Source of the DNA: Vibrio profundi
GTDB taxonomy: Bacteria > Pseudomonadota > Gammaproteobacteria > Enterobacterales > Vibrionaceae
Direction: 5' to 3'
Assembly (NCBI RefSeq): GCF_005281835.1
Contig: NZ_RZIS01000002.1
Span: forward strand, 124,001 to 188,000
DNA: 64,000 nucleotides
The position numbers and the translations under genes were made by a program. The notes beneath the pieces were generated by a model. That model did no database searches and was not told the origin of the DNA. It saw nothing but the letters and a program-made list of their open reading frames with translations. Of the stretch, positions 44,932 through 55,075 are shown piece after piece. Position 1 is the first letter of the stretch. Every line of letters begins with the position of its first letter.

Positions 44932-45033
44932 AACACTTAACCGTTCGCCCCTTTTTAAAAAGAAGGCTGTACCCGCCGAATAGTCAAGAGCCTAGCGAGT
45001 ACAGCCAAAAATTAACTTGGGGCTTACGACAAG

Positions 45034-45453
45034 TTAAAAAACTAAGGCTGCACCTAGGTACAGATTATCGTTGTACTTAAATGCTTCAGAAGATTCCTTA
45101 TAGCCAGCACGCACTGTGATCGGCCCTGTGATGTATCCGACTTCCACTCCATAGATAAAGCCAAAATCCACATCATCACTGAAATAGTGCGCACCACCAA
45201 TGGGGGCTAAATAGAAGTTCTGCTGCCTAAAAGCAGGCTTGATATTGATACCAAATGAGTGGACTTGTTGGCTGTATTTAGCGTACTCAAGCTCATAGCC
45301 AAAATCGAGTTCTGGGTTCGCATCAAAATAGAAACCATACTGAAGCGCGTAGTTAGCGTCATTTGATAAATAGTCGGCCCCCAAATACACATTTGACTGT
45401 GCGTAGCCGGTGCCAGTAACCAGCGCACTGCATAATAGAAAAGCTCGCAACAT
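45034..45453 (-). CDS. Small outer-membrane beta-barrel protein
   Basis: 139 residues from ATG 45453 (GAGGGGGACGTT upstream; the frame continues upstream to 45495 but without signal). Signal peptide 1-18 (MLRAFLLCSALVTGTGYA), then alternating amphipathic strands with aromatic girdles (NVYLGADYLSNDANYALQYG, LYLGAALVF at the C-terminus with a terminal Phe). This is a typical small outer-membrane barrel of the OmpA/OmpW-like class; function unknown. Convergent with the nuclease-like gene. Confidence 0.85.
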   Translation of the reverse strand: MLRAFLLCSALVTGTGYAQSNVYLGADYLSNDANYALQYGFYFDANPELDFGYELEYAKYSQQVHSFGINIKPAFRQQNFYLAPIGGAHYFSDDVDFGFIYGVEVGYITGPITVRAGYKESSEAFKYNDNLYLGAALVF

Positions 45454-45610
45454 AACGTCCCCCTCAGGTCCTGATGATGACGCACAAGGTATCACGAGCC
45501 ACTGTACACCGTTGTAAGCGCCTGTAAGTAAGATTTGTAAGGGGTAAGGCTGTCATACTTTAAAACACGAACTGTGAAGCTATTAGAGCCGAATCTCATG
45601 CGATGGATAC

Positions 45611-45641
45611 AAAAAAGCTCCGCCATATGGCAGAGCTTTTT
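45611..45641. terminator. Terminator downstream of gltS
   Basis: AAAAGCTC/GAGCTTTT enclosing GCCATATGGC; for the minus-strand gltS it is followed by a T run. Confidence 0.85.
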
Positions 45642-45660
45642 AAGCGTAGAACAACCCAAA

Positions 45661-46887
45661 TTATCCGATAAAAGAAATATAGCCTTGAAGGATAATCAGG
45701 TTCACGATATCGATGAAAAAGGCTCCAACGATCGGTACGACCATAAAGGCTTGTGGGGACGGGCCAAATCGGTTGACCAAAGAACCCATGTTCATAACCG
45801 CGGTAGGCGTTGCCCCTAAACCAAAGCCGCAGTGGCCACCAGCCATCACGGCTGCGTCATAGTTAGACCCCATGACTTTGAACGTCACAAAGTAAGCAAA
45901 GATACCTAACACCACCGCTTGAACTGCCAATATCACTAAGAATGGAATCGCTAGATCGAAGATATTCCACAGTTTTAAGCTCATTAACGCCATGGCTAGG
46001 AACAATGACAATGACACCGTACCTAGAATATCGACCGTTTCGGTATCAATCTTATGTACTTTAGTCACTTCCATTACGTTCGTGATGAACACACCGATAA
46101 ACAGCGCATAAACGAAGTCAGGAATCATTAACCATTTGATTTCAAAGGTACTTACCCAAGCTTCTAAGTATTGAGCACCGGTTACACAAATCAACAGAAT
46201 AAACAGGACTTCGATAACTTTCTTGGCCGTCACTTTGTCTTCTTCGTACTCGTTGTATGTAACCAACTCAGGGAAGCGTTCATGGGTTGTGGTGCCTGTG
46301 CCATAGTCCGATTCAATCTGATTCTTATCGATAAGCTTCTGCGCCACAGGGCTACCGATGATGCCACCAATGATTAAGCCAAACGTTGCCGAGGCCATCG
46401 CGATCTCTAACGTATTAGCAATGCCGTAGTTTTCAGAGAAGGTTTGTGACCAAGCCGCACCGGTACCATGACCGCCCGACAGCGTGATTGAGCCAGCAAT
46501 TAGGCCCATTAAAGGCTCTAAGCCTAAAGCAGTGGCAAGCGTTACACCCACACCGTTTTGAATGATGATATAGACAGAAGCCACCCCTAAGAATAGGAAT
46601 ACCTTGGCGCCGCCTTTCATCAACTGAGTATAGTTCGCGGCAAGACCTACGGTCGCAAAGAACATCAGCATGAAGGTGTTTTGTAATGGCAGAGAGAACT
46701 CTAGATCCACACCGTTAAAATGCAGTGCTGTGATGGCACAGGCAACAATAAGACCACCGACGATTGGCTCGGGGATATTGTATTTCTTTAGTACAGGTAG
46801 CTTAGTGTTAACAAAATGGCCTAGAAACAACACACTAATCGCGATTAGGAAAGATTCTAGTGGCCCTACTGAAATTAAATGATTCAT
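45661..46887 (-). CDS. gltS: Sodium/glutamate symporter
   Basis: 408 residues, GltS family, with about ten membrane helices. Family blocks: LISVGPLESFLIAISVLFLG, YNIPEPIVGGLIVA, LSGGHGTGAAWSQTF and GHCGFGLGATPTAVMNM. Imports L-glutamate with Na+. Monocistronic; ATG at 46887 followed upstream by a 312-base gap that holds its promoter and the yibL terminator and shows nothing else. Confidence 0.95.
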   Translation of the reverse strand: MNHLISVGPLESFLIAISVLFLGHFVNTKLPVLKKYNIPEPIVGGLIVACAITALHFNGVDLEFSLPLQNTFMLMFFATVGLAANYTQLMKGGAKVFLFLGVASVYIIIQNGVGVTLATALGLEPLMGLIAGSITLSGGHGTGAAWSQTFSENYGIANTLEIAMASATFGLIIGGIIGSPVAQKLIDKNQIESDYGTGTTTHERFPELVTYNEYEEDKVTAKKVIEVLFILLICVTGAQYLEAWVSTFEIKWLMIPDFVYALFIGVFITNVMEVTKVHKIDTETVDILGTVSLSLFLAMALMSLKLWNIFDLAIPFLVILAVQAVVLGIFAYFVTFKVMGSNYDAAVMAGGHCGFGLGATPTAVMNMGSLVNRFGPSPQAFMVVPIVGAFFIDIVNLIILQGYISFIG

Positions 46888-47154
46888 ATAACCTCTAATT
46901 ATTTGTCTCTCATCTTCCCTAATGAGATTGATTACTGGTCAATAACTGCTTATGTCGTCCTATTCATTTGTTTACTCATGTTAGTACATGGTTGAAAAAG
47001 CGCCCCAACTTACCGAACTAAAGGGGGGTTATGTTAGCGGCAAGTTAAGTTTTATAAATAAGCCAAGCTTTTGTGATTACTATCAAATTTGCTATTAACA
47101 AATAACGATAGTCATTTTCAATCACAGTTCACTTTTTCTACCCCTAAGAAATGC

Positions 47155-47184
47155 AAAAAGGAGCTATTACTAGCTCCTTTTTTA
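47155..47184 (-). terminator. Terminator of yibL
   Basis: AAAAGGAGCTA/TAGCTCCTTTT stem with a 4-base loop. On the minus strand it is followed by a T run. Confidence 0.88.
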
Positions 47185-47199
47185 TTACCTTTCAGGTAA

Positions 47200-47556
47200 T
47201 TAGAATTTTTTCGGGGCGTACCCTGTCATCACTTCCAAACGAAGTTCTTTGCCAATTTTTGTCATTGGGTGAACAACAATTAAGCCCTTAACTGACTTCT
47301 TCAGTTTGCCCATATCCGCTTGTTCTGCTTTGGTAATCGCACGACTAAATGGCATATCAATAAGTGATTTGCGTTCTTGGTTGATGTCGTAGCTTTGCTT
47401 ATGTTTAAGCTGAGCAATTTTCTTATTCAACTTTTTAATTTCGTCTTCGAATTGACGAATAACAGGACCGTCGTTACGAGATTTCGCAGCCGCAAGCTTA
47501 TGGCGACACTTATCTAGACGATTGTTAATTTGTTGAAGTTCGTTTTTACCACTCAT
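47200..47556 (-). CDS. yibL: YibL family ribosome-associated protein
   Basis: 118 residues; coiled-coil N-terminal part (DKCRHKLAAAKSRNDGP, DEIKKLNKKIAQLKHK) and the conserved YibL C-terminal block (MPFSRAITKAEQADMGKLKK, then GLIVVHPMTKIGKELRLEVM). E. coli YibL (120 residues) associates with ribosomes and lies next to mtlADR; here it is about 4.3 kb away on the other strand. Start ATG 47556 has AGGAAATTATT upstream. Confidence 0.93.
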   Translation of the reverse strand: MSGKNELQQINNRLDKCRHKLAAAKSRNDGPVIRQFEDEIKKLNKKIAQLKHKQSYDINQERKSLIDMPFSRAITKAEQADMGKLKKSVKGLIVVHPMTKIGKELRLEVMTGYAPKKF

Positions 47557-47656
47557 AATAATTTCCTAAATTAAGCAAGCCAATGCGGATTGGGGCGCGG
47601 AGTATAGCACAGGGTTAGCCTTGACCGAAATTTATCTTATTGGCGGTGTTTTCCCA

Positions 47657-48295
47657 TTATTGTTCGCCCAATTCATAATCTCTGAGCGCCTGTTTTAACC
47701 CATCAAGATCCGAGCTACACAAATGCCTTTTCAATGCATTAAATTTGGCTTCAGGCCATTCATAAATCTCTAATGCTAAAAGCGTTTCGATTGTCTCTTC
47801 ATCAAATCGATACTTAATAATGGTTGCTGGAGAACCACCTACAACAGCGTATGGCGGAACATCTCGCGTTACCACACTGTTTGCCGCAACAATCGCTCCT
47901 TCACCGAGCGTGACACCCGGCATTATCATCGCTCGCATTCCAATCCAAGCCCCATCATGAATCTGAGTATCACCTTTACTTTGGTACGCTTCATCGATGA
48001 AATCCATAAAAGGATATAAAGTAAACCAATCCGCGCGGTGAGTATGATTCCCGCCCATCAGAATCACGGCCTCAGCGCCAATGCACACATAGTTACCGAT
48101 ATACAGTTGATCGACAGGCCAGCGAGACTCCCAGACTTTGCTAACCGCATCTCCATGTAAATAACGAACGACGGAATCTTCAAACCCATTATCCCAACAA
48201 TCGCTGTAATAACTATAAGTGCCTTTAATATGGATGTTTTTGTTTTGCACCACTTGATGCAGCAGTTGATATTTAGACCAGTGTTTTTGAGTCAT
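47657..48295 (-). CDS. CatB/Vat-type hexapeptide O-acetyltransferase
   Basis: 212 residues forming a left-handed beta-helix. Xenobiotic acetyltransferase signatures: IGNYVCIGAEAVILMGGNHT, the catalytic-His region (NHTHRADWFTLYPF), DGAWIGMRAMIMPGVTLGEG and GGSPATIIKYRF. Family members acetylate chloramphenicol or streptogramin A; it could equally be a housekeeping acetyltransferase. The ATG at 48295 has only a weak upstream ribosome-binding site. Confidence 0.9.
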   Translation of the reverse strand: MTQKHWSKYQLLHQVVQNKNIHIKGTYSYYSDCWDNGFEDSVVRYLHGDAVSKVWESRWPVDQLYIGNYVCIGAEAVILMGGNHTHRADWFTLYPFMDFIDEAYQSKGDTQIHDGAWIGMRAMIMPGVTLGEGAIVAANSVVTRDVPPYAVVGGSPATIIKYRFDEETIETLLALEIYEWPEAKFNALKRHLCSSDLDGLKQALRDYELGEQ

Positions 48296-48517
48296 TTTCT
48301 GTTCTCTTAGATAGCTATAAAGAATGCGCTACAGAGAAATCCGCAGCACTGTTTTATGTGTAAAAACAGCGCCTAATGAATCCATGGTTGAAGTAGATAT
48401 GCGATAAGTAACATTGAAATCCCTCGGTTTTCTCAACTATAACTAATGTGTATTGCTCACATGTCAATATCCAGTAAAGTTATAAAGTGTACCAATAAAT
48501 ATAATAAGAGGATCTCA

Positions 48518-49306
48518 ATGAAACCATTGCTCATTATGGGGCTCAGTAGCCTGCTCATTACTCTGCCGAGTATCGCGGCCAAAAACCTTGCGGAACAGAA
48601 CATCACCTTTAAGTTTCTGCCGACTCAAAGCCAAGAAGAGAGTCAGTTAAAAGAGCAGATTCAACAAAGCGAGGTCAATACTACGGTGGCGGAGCTGTCT
48701 GATCAGCTTTTCCCATTCAACCAAACCTTAACCATTCAATATGGTGGTGAAGAAGGGCCGATGTATGATCCTGAAGTCCACACGGTTCATATTCCCTACT
48801 CCTTTTATTCAGAATCTATCGACTACTTCGCCAAAAATAATTACGACGAAAAATACGGCAAGTCAGCTCAACTAGGTGCAATCGACACTTTATTGCACAC
48901 CCTTTTACATGAAGCAGGACACGCCTATGTGGCTGATCAAAACATCGCCGTATTAGGGAAAGAAGAAGACGCCGTCGATAACTTCGCAACGCTATTGATG
49001 CTGAACTACATTGAGAACGGTGATGACGCCGCGATAAGCGCAGCAGACATGTTTGCTTTTGAGTCAGACGACCGTCCTGATTACTACGATTTTGGCGAAT
49101 ACATTGATGAACACAGCTTTGATCTACAACGCTACTTTTCTACGCTTTGTTTAGTGTATGGCAGCGACCCAGAAAAGCACGCTAACCTGCTTGATGAAGT
49201 CGAGAATGATTATCTAAAAGATCGAAAAGATTTCTGCATATACAACTTTCAAGCGCTCGATGAAAACTGGCATAGCTACTTTGCCAACCAGCAAAACCAA
49301 GAATAG
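48518..49306 (+). CDS. Exported DUF4344-type putative zinc metallopeptidase
   Basis: 262 residues from ATG 48518 (AGAGGATCTCA upstream; the longer frame from 48446 is unsupported). Signal peptide about 1-20 (LLIMGLSSLLITLPSIAA). The metal site is HTLLHEAGHAYV (HExxH form HEAGH) with a following Asp/Glu-rich EEDAVDNFATLLML, the DUF4344 pattern. It would act in the periplasm. Substrate unknown. Confidence 0.82.
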   Translation: MKPLLIMGLSSLLITLPSIAAKNLAEQNITFKFLPTQSQEESQLKEQIQQSEVNTTVAELSDQLFPFNQTLTIQYGGEEGPMYDPEVHTVHIPYSFYSESIDYFAKNNYDEKYGKSAQLGAIDTLLHTLLHEAGHAYVADQNIAVLGKEEDAVDNFATLLMLNYIENGDDAAISAADMFAFESDDRPDYYDFGEYIDEHSFDLQRYFSTLCLVYGSDPEKHANLLDEVENDYLKDRKDFCIYNFQALDENWHSYFANQQNQE

Positions 49307-49586
49307 TCGCTAAGTAAACAATCCCCTCTCGTTATCACTGCAGGCATTGCTTAATCACCGAAAATAGCGTCGCCTGCAGCCTCAAACTCCAAAAAGTCAT
49401 TAGACTTTAGTTTAATACCCTTTAAAAACAACCACTTAAAATTAGAAGTATTAATATTTAGTTTTATAAATACTGCGCTGTTCACATTTCAATCAAAAGT
49501 TTAGGAGTAATCTACAACTATAACTATCAGTATAAATGATGGTTCAGCCGTGCTCAGCCGAACCATACAAACAGGATGTACATTTT

Positions 49587-51248
49587 ATGAGTCTTACTAT
49601 TCGCAAGCGCCTCTATATTCTTTCCATCGTTCCACTACTTATCATCGCCGCCAGTATCATGTCGCTGACTTACATGGAGCTCAACAAACTCAATAACCAA
49701 CAAATCCAAACCACTCGCGACAGCATGATGGAGATGAAAAAAGCCGAACTAAAATCTTACATCGACATCGCCAAAACCGCGCTCAACCCAATCATCGCGG
49801 CAAACGGGACGCGTGAAGATGCCATCAACACGTTAAAAGAAATTAACTTCGCAGAAAACGGATACATCTTTGGTTATACGTCAAAAGGTATTCGAGTGTT
49901 ACAGGGGCAATCAGACCAAGGTTTAGGGGAAAACTTCTTTAACCTACAAGACAAAAAAGGCAACTACCTGATTCAAGATTTAATCAAGAACGCCAAACTC
50001 GACAAATTCACCACCTATTACTTTCCAAAGCCAAATCAAACAGAGCCTTTACCTAAACTAAGCTATTCCGTGTTTTTTCCTCAGTGGGACATGATGATAG
50101 GGACTGGCTTTTACACCGACGATGTAGAACTGACTATCGCCAAAATGGATGAGCAATCAAAAGCAGTCGCAAACCGTAGCTTAACGACCATAGGTTTATT
50201 CTGTTTTGGTATCGCGGTCCTAGTCAGCTTTTTTGCCGTGTATGTCAATCGCAGCATCATGAAGCCTCTTGAGCAATTTGACGATTCAATCCGCTCTTTC
50301 GCTAGTGGTGATGCCGACCTCACCGCACGTATGGAAGTGTCGAACGTTCCAGAGTTCAACGAGTTAACCAAAAACTTCAATACCTTTGTTGCCAGCCTCC
50401 AAGACATCATAGGTAAGGTAAGCTTGGTTGGGCAGCAAGTAGTAGAAGAAACCAACAATATGTCTAGCCGCGCCGCTCAAGTCGATGAACTGGCATCGGG
50501 TCAGCAAACGGAAACCGATCAAGTTGCGACCGCGATGACAGAGATGACTTCTACTGCGCACGAAATCTCGAACAACGCTAACCAAGCGGCCGATTCAGCC
50601 AAAGACGCAGAAGATAACGTCAATGAGGCCAATGATATCGTTTCATCGGCTGTACATTCCGTTCAAGATTTGGCTTCAGAGGTGGCTCAAGCCAGTGAAG
50701 TTATTTCTAAATTGGAAGGCGACGTACAGAATATTTCCTCTTCACTAGCAGTGATTCAAGACATCGCAGAACAAACTAACTTATTAGCCCTAAACGCCGC
50801 AATTGAAGCAGCTCGTGCCGGAGAACAAGGCCGCGGATTCGCCGTCGTAGCAGATGAAGTGCGTAAACTTGCAAGCCGAACGCAGGAAAGCACCGGTGAA
50901 ATTAATCAGATGATTGACCAACTAAAAGCGGCTTCTGATAACGCGGTAAAAGCGATGGACTCTAGCCAATCACGCAGTACCAACGCCGTAACTGAAGCCA
51001 ATTCAGCCAAAGAAGCTTTAGAGAAAATCAAAGGCTCAATCGACATCATCATGGACATGAACTCGTTAATCGCGACAGCGACTCAAGAACAAAGCCATGT
51101 CGGCCAAGAGATCTCGCAGCGCATTACCGTAATTTCAGACCAAAGCAACCAATCGGCTAGCCTAGCCAATGCCAACCGTTCAGGCAGCCAAGACTTGAAT
51201 GGAAAAGCTCATCAGCTCTACGAACTTGTAGACCGATTTACTGTGTAA
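49587..51248 (+). CDS. Methyl-accepting chemotaxis protein with Cache domain
   Basis: 553 residues from ATG 49587 (GGATGTACATTTT upstream). Helix 1 (about 10-30), a periplasmic single-Cache_2-like sensor (about 31-185, with [16 protein letters not shown] and [11 protein letters not shown]), helix 2 (about 190-215), HAMP and the signalling domain with the hairpin tip [20 protein letters not shown]. Binds a small ligand and controls CheA. No CheB/CheR pentapeptide tail. A terminator follows. Confidence 0.94.
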   Translation: MSLTIRKRLYILSIVPLLIIAASIMSLTYMELNKLNNQQIQTTRDSMMEMKKAELKSYIDIAKTALNPIIAANGTREDAINTLKEINFAENGYIFGYTSKGIRVLQGQSDQGLGENFFNLQDKKGNYLIQDLIKNAKLDKFTTYYFPKPNQTEPLPKLSYSVFFPQWDMMIGTGFYTDDVELTIAKMDEQSKAVANRSLTTIGLFCFGIAVLVSFFAVYVNRSIMKPLEQFDDSIRSFASGDADLTARMEVSNVPEFNELTKNFNTFVASLQDIIGKVSLVGQQVVEETNNMSSRAAQVDELASGQQTETDQVATAMTEMTSTAHEISNNANQAADSAKDAEDNVNEANDIVSSAVHSVQDLASEVAQASEVISKLEGDVQNISSSLAVIQDIAEQTNLLALNAAIEAARAGEQGRGFAVVADEVRKLASRTQESTGEINQMIDQLKAASDNAVKAMDSSQSRSTNAVTEANSAKEALEKIKGSIDIIMDMNSLIATATQEQSHVGQEISQRITVISDQSNQSASLANANRSGSQDLNGKAHQLYELVDRFTV

Positions 51249-51272
51249 ATCGCCCAAAATACAGATGAAACC

Positions 51273-51306
51273 AAAAGAGCCAAGAGGTAATCTCTTGGCT
51301 CTTTTT
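51273..51306 (+). terminator. Terminator after the chemoreceptor
   Basis: AAAAGAGCCAAGAG/CTCTTGGCTCTTTTT with a 5-base loop. Confidence 0.93.
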
Positions 51307-51390
51307 ATTGCACTCTAGGTTTCTTATCGAACGTAAAGGGTTCTGCGCTCGCGAAAGACAATCGCCTCGTCCTACTTCAACCAAACCGCC

Positions 51391-52329
51391 TTAACCTTTA
51401 ACATCCTTAGTTGCGCTTACCACAGTACCCGTGACCCAGAATTCATTTTCACGAGACTGAATTTGTTCACCGAGGAAGTCCACCAGACAGCGGATCCGAG
51501 CAGTACGGCGCAAATCGCTGTGGAGTAACAACCAAATGCTGCGGTAAGGGAGCGGCTTTTGAAACGGAGCTCGAACCAAGTTGGGGTGTCTATCCCCTAA
51601 ATTACAAGCCAGATAGGCCATGCCCAAACCAGAAGCAGCCAGAGAAACCAACGGCACAAGCTCAGAAACTCTGTGCTTAAGCGTCGCTTTTGGGTAAAAA
51701 CTGTCTTTTAGCCACTTAGCCGTAATATCGCCTTCCGGCTCATGCCAGCCGATGAAGTGAAGCCCTTCGCCAGCATTGTCTTTTACTCGTTCGGCATACT
51801 CGCGAGTGCAATACGCAGCCTGAGACATCTGAACTAACCGACGCCCTACCGCATCATCGTAGACATCGTTGGCTACCCGTATCGAAACATCAGCTTCGCG
51901 ACGGTTCAGATTCGCAATATCATTGCCAAACTGTAGATTAAGAGTGATATCAGGGTAGCGCTCTGAAAACAGTGCAAGGTCATCCATGATCGAAGTCATC
52001 GCCATGCCATGAGGCATAGAAACATAAACGGTTCCTACCGGGTCAGAATCTCGGCCAATGATCATCCGTGATGCAGCAGTCATTTCATCTTCTACCCGCT
52101 CGGCATAAGGCAATAACTCTTCGCCAATTTGAGTCAAGACTAAGCCCTGCTTTGAACGATCGAACAAACGGCTGCCAATTCGCTCCTCCATTACTGAGAT
52201 ACGTCGCGTTAGAGTGGTGTGGTTAACTTGAATACTCTCCGCTCCACCACGTAATGTACCAGCCCGAACGACGGCGAGAAAAAATTTAAGATCGTCCCAG
52301 TTGAAGGCATAACTTTCATTATTTAACAC
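51391..52329 (-). CDS. LysR family transcriptional regulator
   Basis: 312 residues. N-terminal HTH (DLKFFLAVVRAGTLRGGAES then TLTRRISVMEERIGSRLFDR) and a LysR substrate-binding domain. Divergent from the SDR gene at 52446 with 116 bases between, the classic LysR layout, so that operon is the likely target. Start ATG 52329. Confidence 0.92.
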   Translation of the reverse strand: MLNNESYAFNWDDLKFFLAVVRAGTLRGGAESIQVNHTTLTRRISVMEERIGSRLFDRSKQGLVLTQIGEELLPYAERVEDEMTAASRMIIGRDSDPVGTVYVSMPHGMAMTSIMDDLALFSERYPDITLNLQFGNDIANLNRREADVSIRVANDVYDDAVGRRLVQMSQAAYCTREYAERVKDNAGEGLHFIGWHEPEGDITAKWLKDSFYPKATLKHRVSELVPLVSLAASGLGMAYLACNLGDRHPNLVRAPFQKPLPYRSIWLLLHSDLRRTARIRCLVDFLGEQIQSRENEFWVTGTVVSATKDVKG

Positions 52330-52445
52330 TTGGCTACCTATGGTTCATTTTTGAAACACTGTGTCCATTTTTACCTGTATACAGTTCATTTTTCAATGGT
52401 GATAACTTAATCGCATGTCAACAAGCACACCAACGGGGAACAGAC

Positions 52446-53369
52446 ATGAATACGATTAAAACGATCCTAATTACCGGAGCCAACGCTGGAATTGGCTTTG
52501 AAGCAGCACGCCAACTCGCACTCCAAGAAGGCGTTCAAAAAATCTATTTGGGCTGCCGTAACGCAAGCAAAGCACAAGATGCACGAAACAAGCTCATTGA
52601 AATCACTGGTCGAGATATTTTCGAGATTATCATTCTCGATGTCTCCGATTCTAAGTCGGTTCGCAATGCCGTCACCCAACTAGAATCTTCGGTTGATGCC
52701 GTTGTATTAAACGCAGGTGGAACAGGTGGTCGAGCACCACATCAGCTAACGAAGGATGGCGTCACCAACATATTTGCTGCCAATGTATTGGGCCACGTGG
52801 TGCTTGTAGAAGAACTGATTCAGCGCCAGCTAGTCACTTCCACCATTCTTTACGCAGGCTCTGAAACCGCACGCGGCATCCCTAAAATGGGCGTCGCCAA
52901 GCCTGAACTTGTTAGCGCATCTGTAGAAGAATTCGCATCTATCGCAAACGGCAGTAAGTTCGGTGCGAAAGCAGATCCACTGGATGTATACGGCACGATT
53001 AAATTAACCGGAACCTTATGGATGTCTTCAATGGCTAGGCAGCATCCGCACCTTCGCTTTATCACTATGAGTCCAGGCGGAACCACAGGTACCAACGGAA
53101 TGGATGATCTCCCTTTCTTGAAAAAGCTTTTCTTTAAATACGTGGGCGGCCTACTAATGCCAATGATGGGCATGATGCACAGCGTAGATAAAGGCGCGAA
53201 GCGCTATCTAGAAGGATTGTTCGACCCAAGGTTTGAAAGCGGTCATTTCTACGCAAGTCGTGCTGGCTCGCCAACTGGCCCAGTTGTCGACCAAATTACG
53301 CTCGAACCTTCTTTTGGAAATGTCAGCGCGCAAGACAATGCACGCCAAGCCATTCAGCAGTTTTCGTAA
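52446..53369 (+). CDS. Short-chain dehydrogenase/reductase
   Basis: 307 residues. Rossmann cofactor motif ITGANAGIGFEAARQL (TGxxxGIG), NAGG (VVLNAGGTGG), a Ser in the active-site strand (YAGSETARG) and YxxxK as DVYGTIKLTG. This is a complete SDR catalytic set; substrate unknown. The ATG at 52446 has GGGGAACAGAC upstream. Followed 29 bases later by a small membrane protein gene, so an operon of two. Confidence 0.9.
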   Translation: MNTIKTILITGANAGIGFEAARQLALQEGVQKIYLGCRNASKAQDARNKLIEITGRDIFEIIILDVSDSKSVRNAVTQLESSVDAVVLNAGGTGGRAPHQLTKDGVTNIFAANVLGHVVLVEELIQRQLVTSTILYAGSETARGIPKMGVAKPELVSASVEEFASIANGSKFGAKADPLDVYGTIKLTGTLWMSSMARQHPHLRFITMSPGGTTGTNGMDDLPFLKKLFFKYVGGLLMPMMGMMHSVDKGAKRYLEGLFDPRFESGHFYASRAGSPTGPVVDQITLEPSFGNVSAQDNARQAIQQFS

Positions 53370-53398
53370 ATCACATTAATCAATTTTGGAGAATCACC

Positions 53399-53779
53399 AT
53401 GGACACTACATTACAAATTCTAGTAGGGCTCGCCACACTCATGCTTAGCGGCCTAGGTATCATGTCGATGTTTGCACCACAAAAAATGGTCACAAATTTC
53501 TCATTAGAGCCGATAGGTAAGGCTGGCCTAAATACCATTCGTTCAGTCATGGGTGGCCTGTTTTTGGCAAGCGTAACCATACTTGCGCTTGGACTGACTT
53601 CGGGTGACACAGAAGGCTACTTCTTCGTTGCGATTGTGATGATTGCCGTCGCAGTAGGCCGAGTGGTCGGGCTGATATTTGACGGGTTTGATAAAGCTGT
53701 CATTCCACCTTTAGTTTTGGAACTAGTGATAGCTGGGATCCTTCTATTCAGCCATATGAAAAACGGTGGCTTTTATTAA
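53399..53779 (+). CDS. Small four-helix membrane protein (DUF4345-like)
   Basis: 126 residues with four hydrophobic segments (LATLMLSGLGIMSMFA, MGGLFLASVTILALGL, FVAIVMIAVAVGRVVGLIFD, LVIAGILLFSH). The pattern with GRVVGLIFDGFD is that of DUF4345-type proteins, by memory. Function unknown. Co-transcribed with the SDR. A hairpin follows at 53803. Confidence 0.75.
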   Translation: MDTTLQILVGLATLMLSGLGIMSMFAPQKMVTNFSLEPIGKAGLNTIRSVMGGLFLASVTILALGLTSGDTEGYFFVAIVMIAVAVGRVVGLIFDGFDKAVIPPLVLELVIAGILLFSHMKNGGFY

Positions 53780-53802
53780 TGATCACCCATTAAGCTTTAA
53801 TC

Positions 53803-53830
53803 CAAAGCAGCTTTTCACAAAGCTGCTTTG
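53803..53830 (+). terminator. Possible terminator
   Basis: CAAAGCAGCTT/AAGCTGCTTTG stem; tail GATTAG is not T rich, so confidence is modest. Confidence 0.5.
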
Positions 53831-54061
53831 ATTAGCTTCGATCTAGAACTGACACTTTCCGTTAAACGGTCACACTAGTTAATCCCAGCTCTCCACACCT
53901 AGCGTCCATAAATCTCCTGATAAATTTTTCGCCGACTTCTTCACGTATAAAGAGCCACCCAGCACATGGATGGGAAAGCCCACCAAATGTGGTTATTATG
54001 TTTTCAATATCCCTGATAAATTTCATTTCAACAAACAATCATGTAGGAAATGAGGTCTATT

Positions 54062-55027
54062 ATGAAAAGTTCGAAACTGTTTACTTCGGTTATGTTGGCA
54101 CTTGCGGTATCTCCAATGGTGTTAGCACAGGAGCCTACATTCACAAGCCAAGAAAACGTAACTTATGGGCAGGGAGCAGTCGTCAAAGATGGTAAAACAT
54201 CAGATAGAGAACTAAAGATGGATGTATTCATACCTAACGCAGAGTTACCTACCGCTGCTATCTTTATGACATTTGGAGGCTCATTCCATCGCGGTAACCC
54301 TCACCTTCCTTATAATATGGAAGGTGCTCAAACAACATCGATGCGCGAGTACTGTAAGATTTTTGTCGAACAAGGATACGCTTGCTTCAATATTGATTAT
54401 CGCGTCGCGCCAGAGCTTCCAATACCGCACAGAGCAACCTATAAAGAGTCAGCGGTCAATATGGATGCAATACCGAAGCTAGAAGGGCAAGTCAACATTG
54501 TTCGCTCAATCATGAACTTAGAACGACTAGACCTCAGTAAGAACAGCGATCAGAAAATCATAGAAAACGCCATTTTATCAGGTGCTGAAGATCTACAAAG
54601 CGCAGTGCGCTACGTAAAAGCCAATGCAGACACATTCAACATTGATGCAGATAAAATAATTTTGGGGGGGTTTTCTGCTGGCGCAATTCACAGTATTAAC
54701 GTCTCTCATGGAATGCAGGAGCCCGTCGCCGGAACCATGATGCTTGGGACCGCTGAACTCGGATTTAACCTCAGGGAAACCGTAAGAACCGCTGAGGATG
54801 CTAATCCTATTTTAATGTTCTTGGGTCAATATGATCTGCCTGCCGCGCTAGCTGAAACACCAGCTCTGCTCAGCCACTACAAAAAGATCGGTGTTGACTA
54901 TGAATTTAATTGGGTCCCAGGGGCTGGCCATTTCTACCCATCTGGCGCTGTAGCTCTGGATGGAGATGGAATCCGGTTATCTGTAGAAGAAAGAATGCTT
55001 AACTTTGTAGAGCGCGTTACTCAATAG
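54062..55027 (+). CDS. Exported alpha/beta hydrolase (esterase)
   Basis: 321 residues from ATG 54062 (AGGAAATGAGG upstream). Signal peptide 1-22 (VMLALAVSPMVLAQ). HSL/carboxylesterase-like: FMTFGGSFHRG near the oxyanion hole, nucleophile GGFSAGA, and His near the C-terminus (PGAGHFYPSG). Substrate unknown. It is convergent with a LysR gene whose start is 949 bases downstream on the other strand. The stretch 53780-54061 before it shows only AT-rich sequence and a repeated CCTGATAAATTT. Confidence 0.85.
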   Translation: MKSSKLFTSVMLALAVSPMVLAQEPTFTSQENVTYGQGAVVKDGKTSDRELKMDVFIPNAELPTAAIFMTFGGSFHRGNPHLPYNMEGAQTTSMREYCKIFVEQGYACFNIDYRVAPELPIPHRATYKESAVNMDAIPKLEGQVNIVRSIMNLERLDLSKNSDQKIIENAILSGAEDLQSAVRYVKANADTFNIDADKIILGGFSAGAIHSINVSHGMQEPVAGTMMLGTAELGFNLRETVRTAEDANPILMFLGQYDLPAALAETPALLSHYKKIGVDYEFNWVPGAGHFYPSGAVALDGDGIRLSVEERMLNFVERVTQ

Positions 55028-55075
55028 CTTATAAAAATCGGGGAAGCCTAGGCAGGGATGCCACTCCCATTCTGG

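Noticed and set aside
47657..48295. Interpretation as a mobile resistance cassette
   Set aside because: The CatB-like gene has no attC site, integrase or flanking repeats, so it is more likely a chromosomal acetyltransferase.
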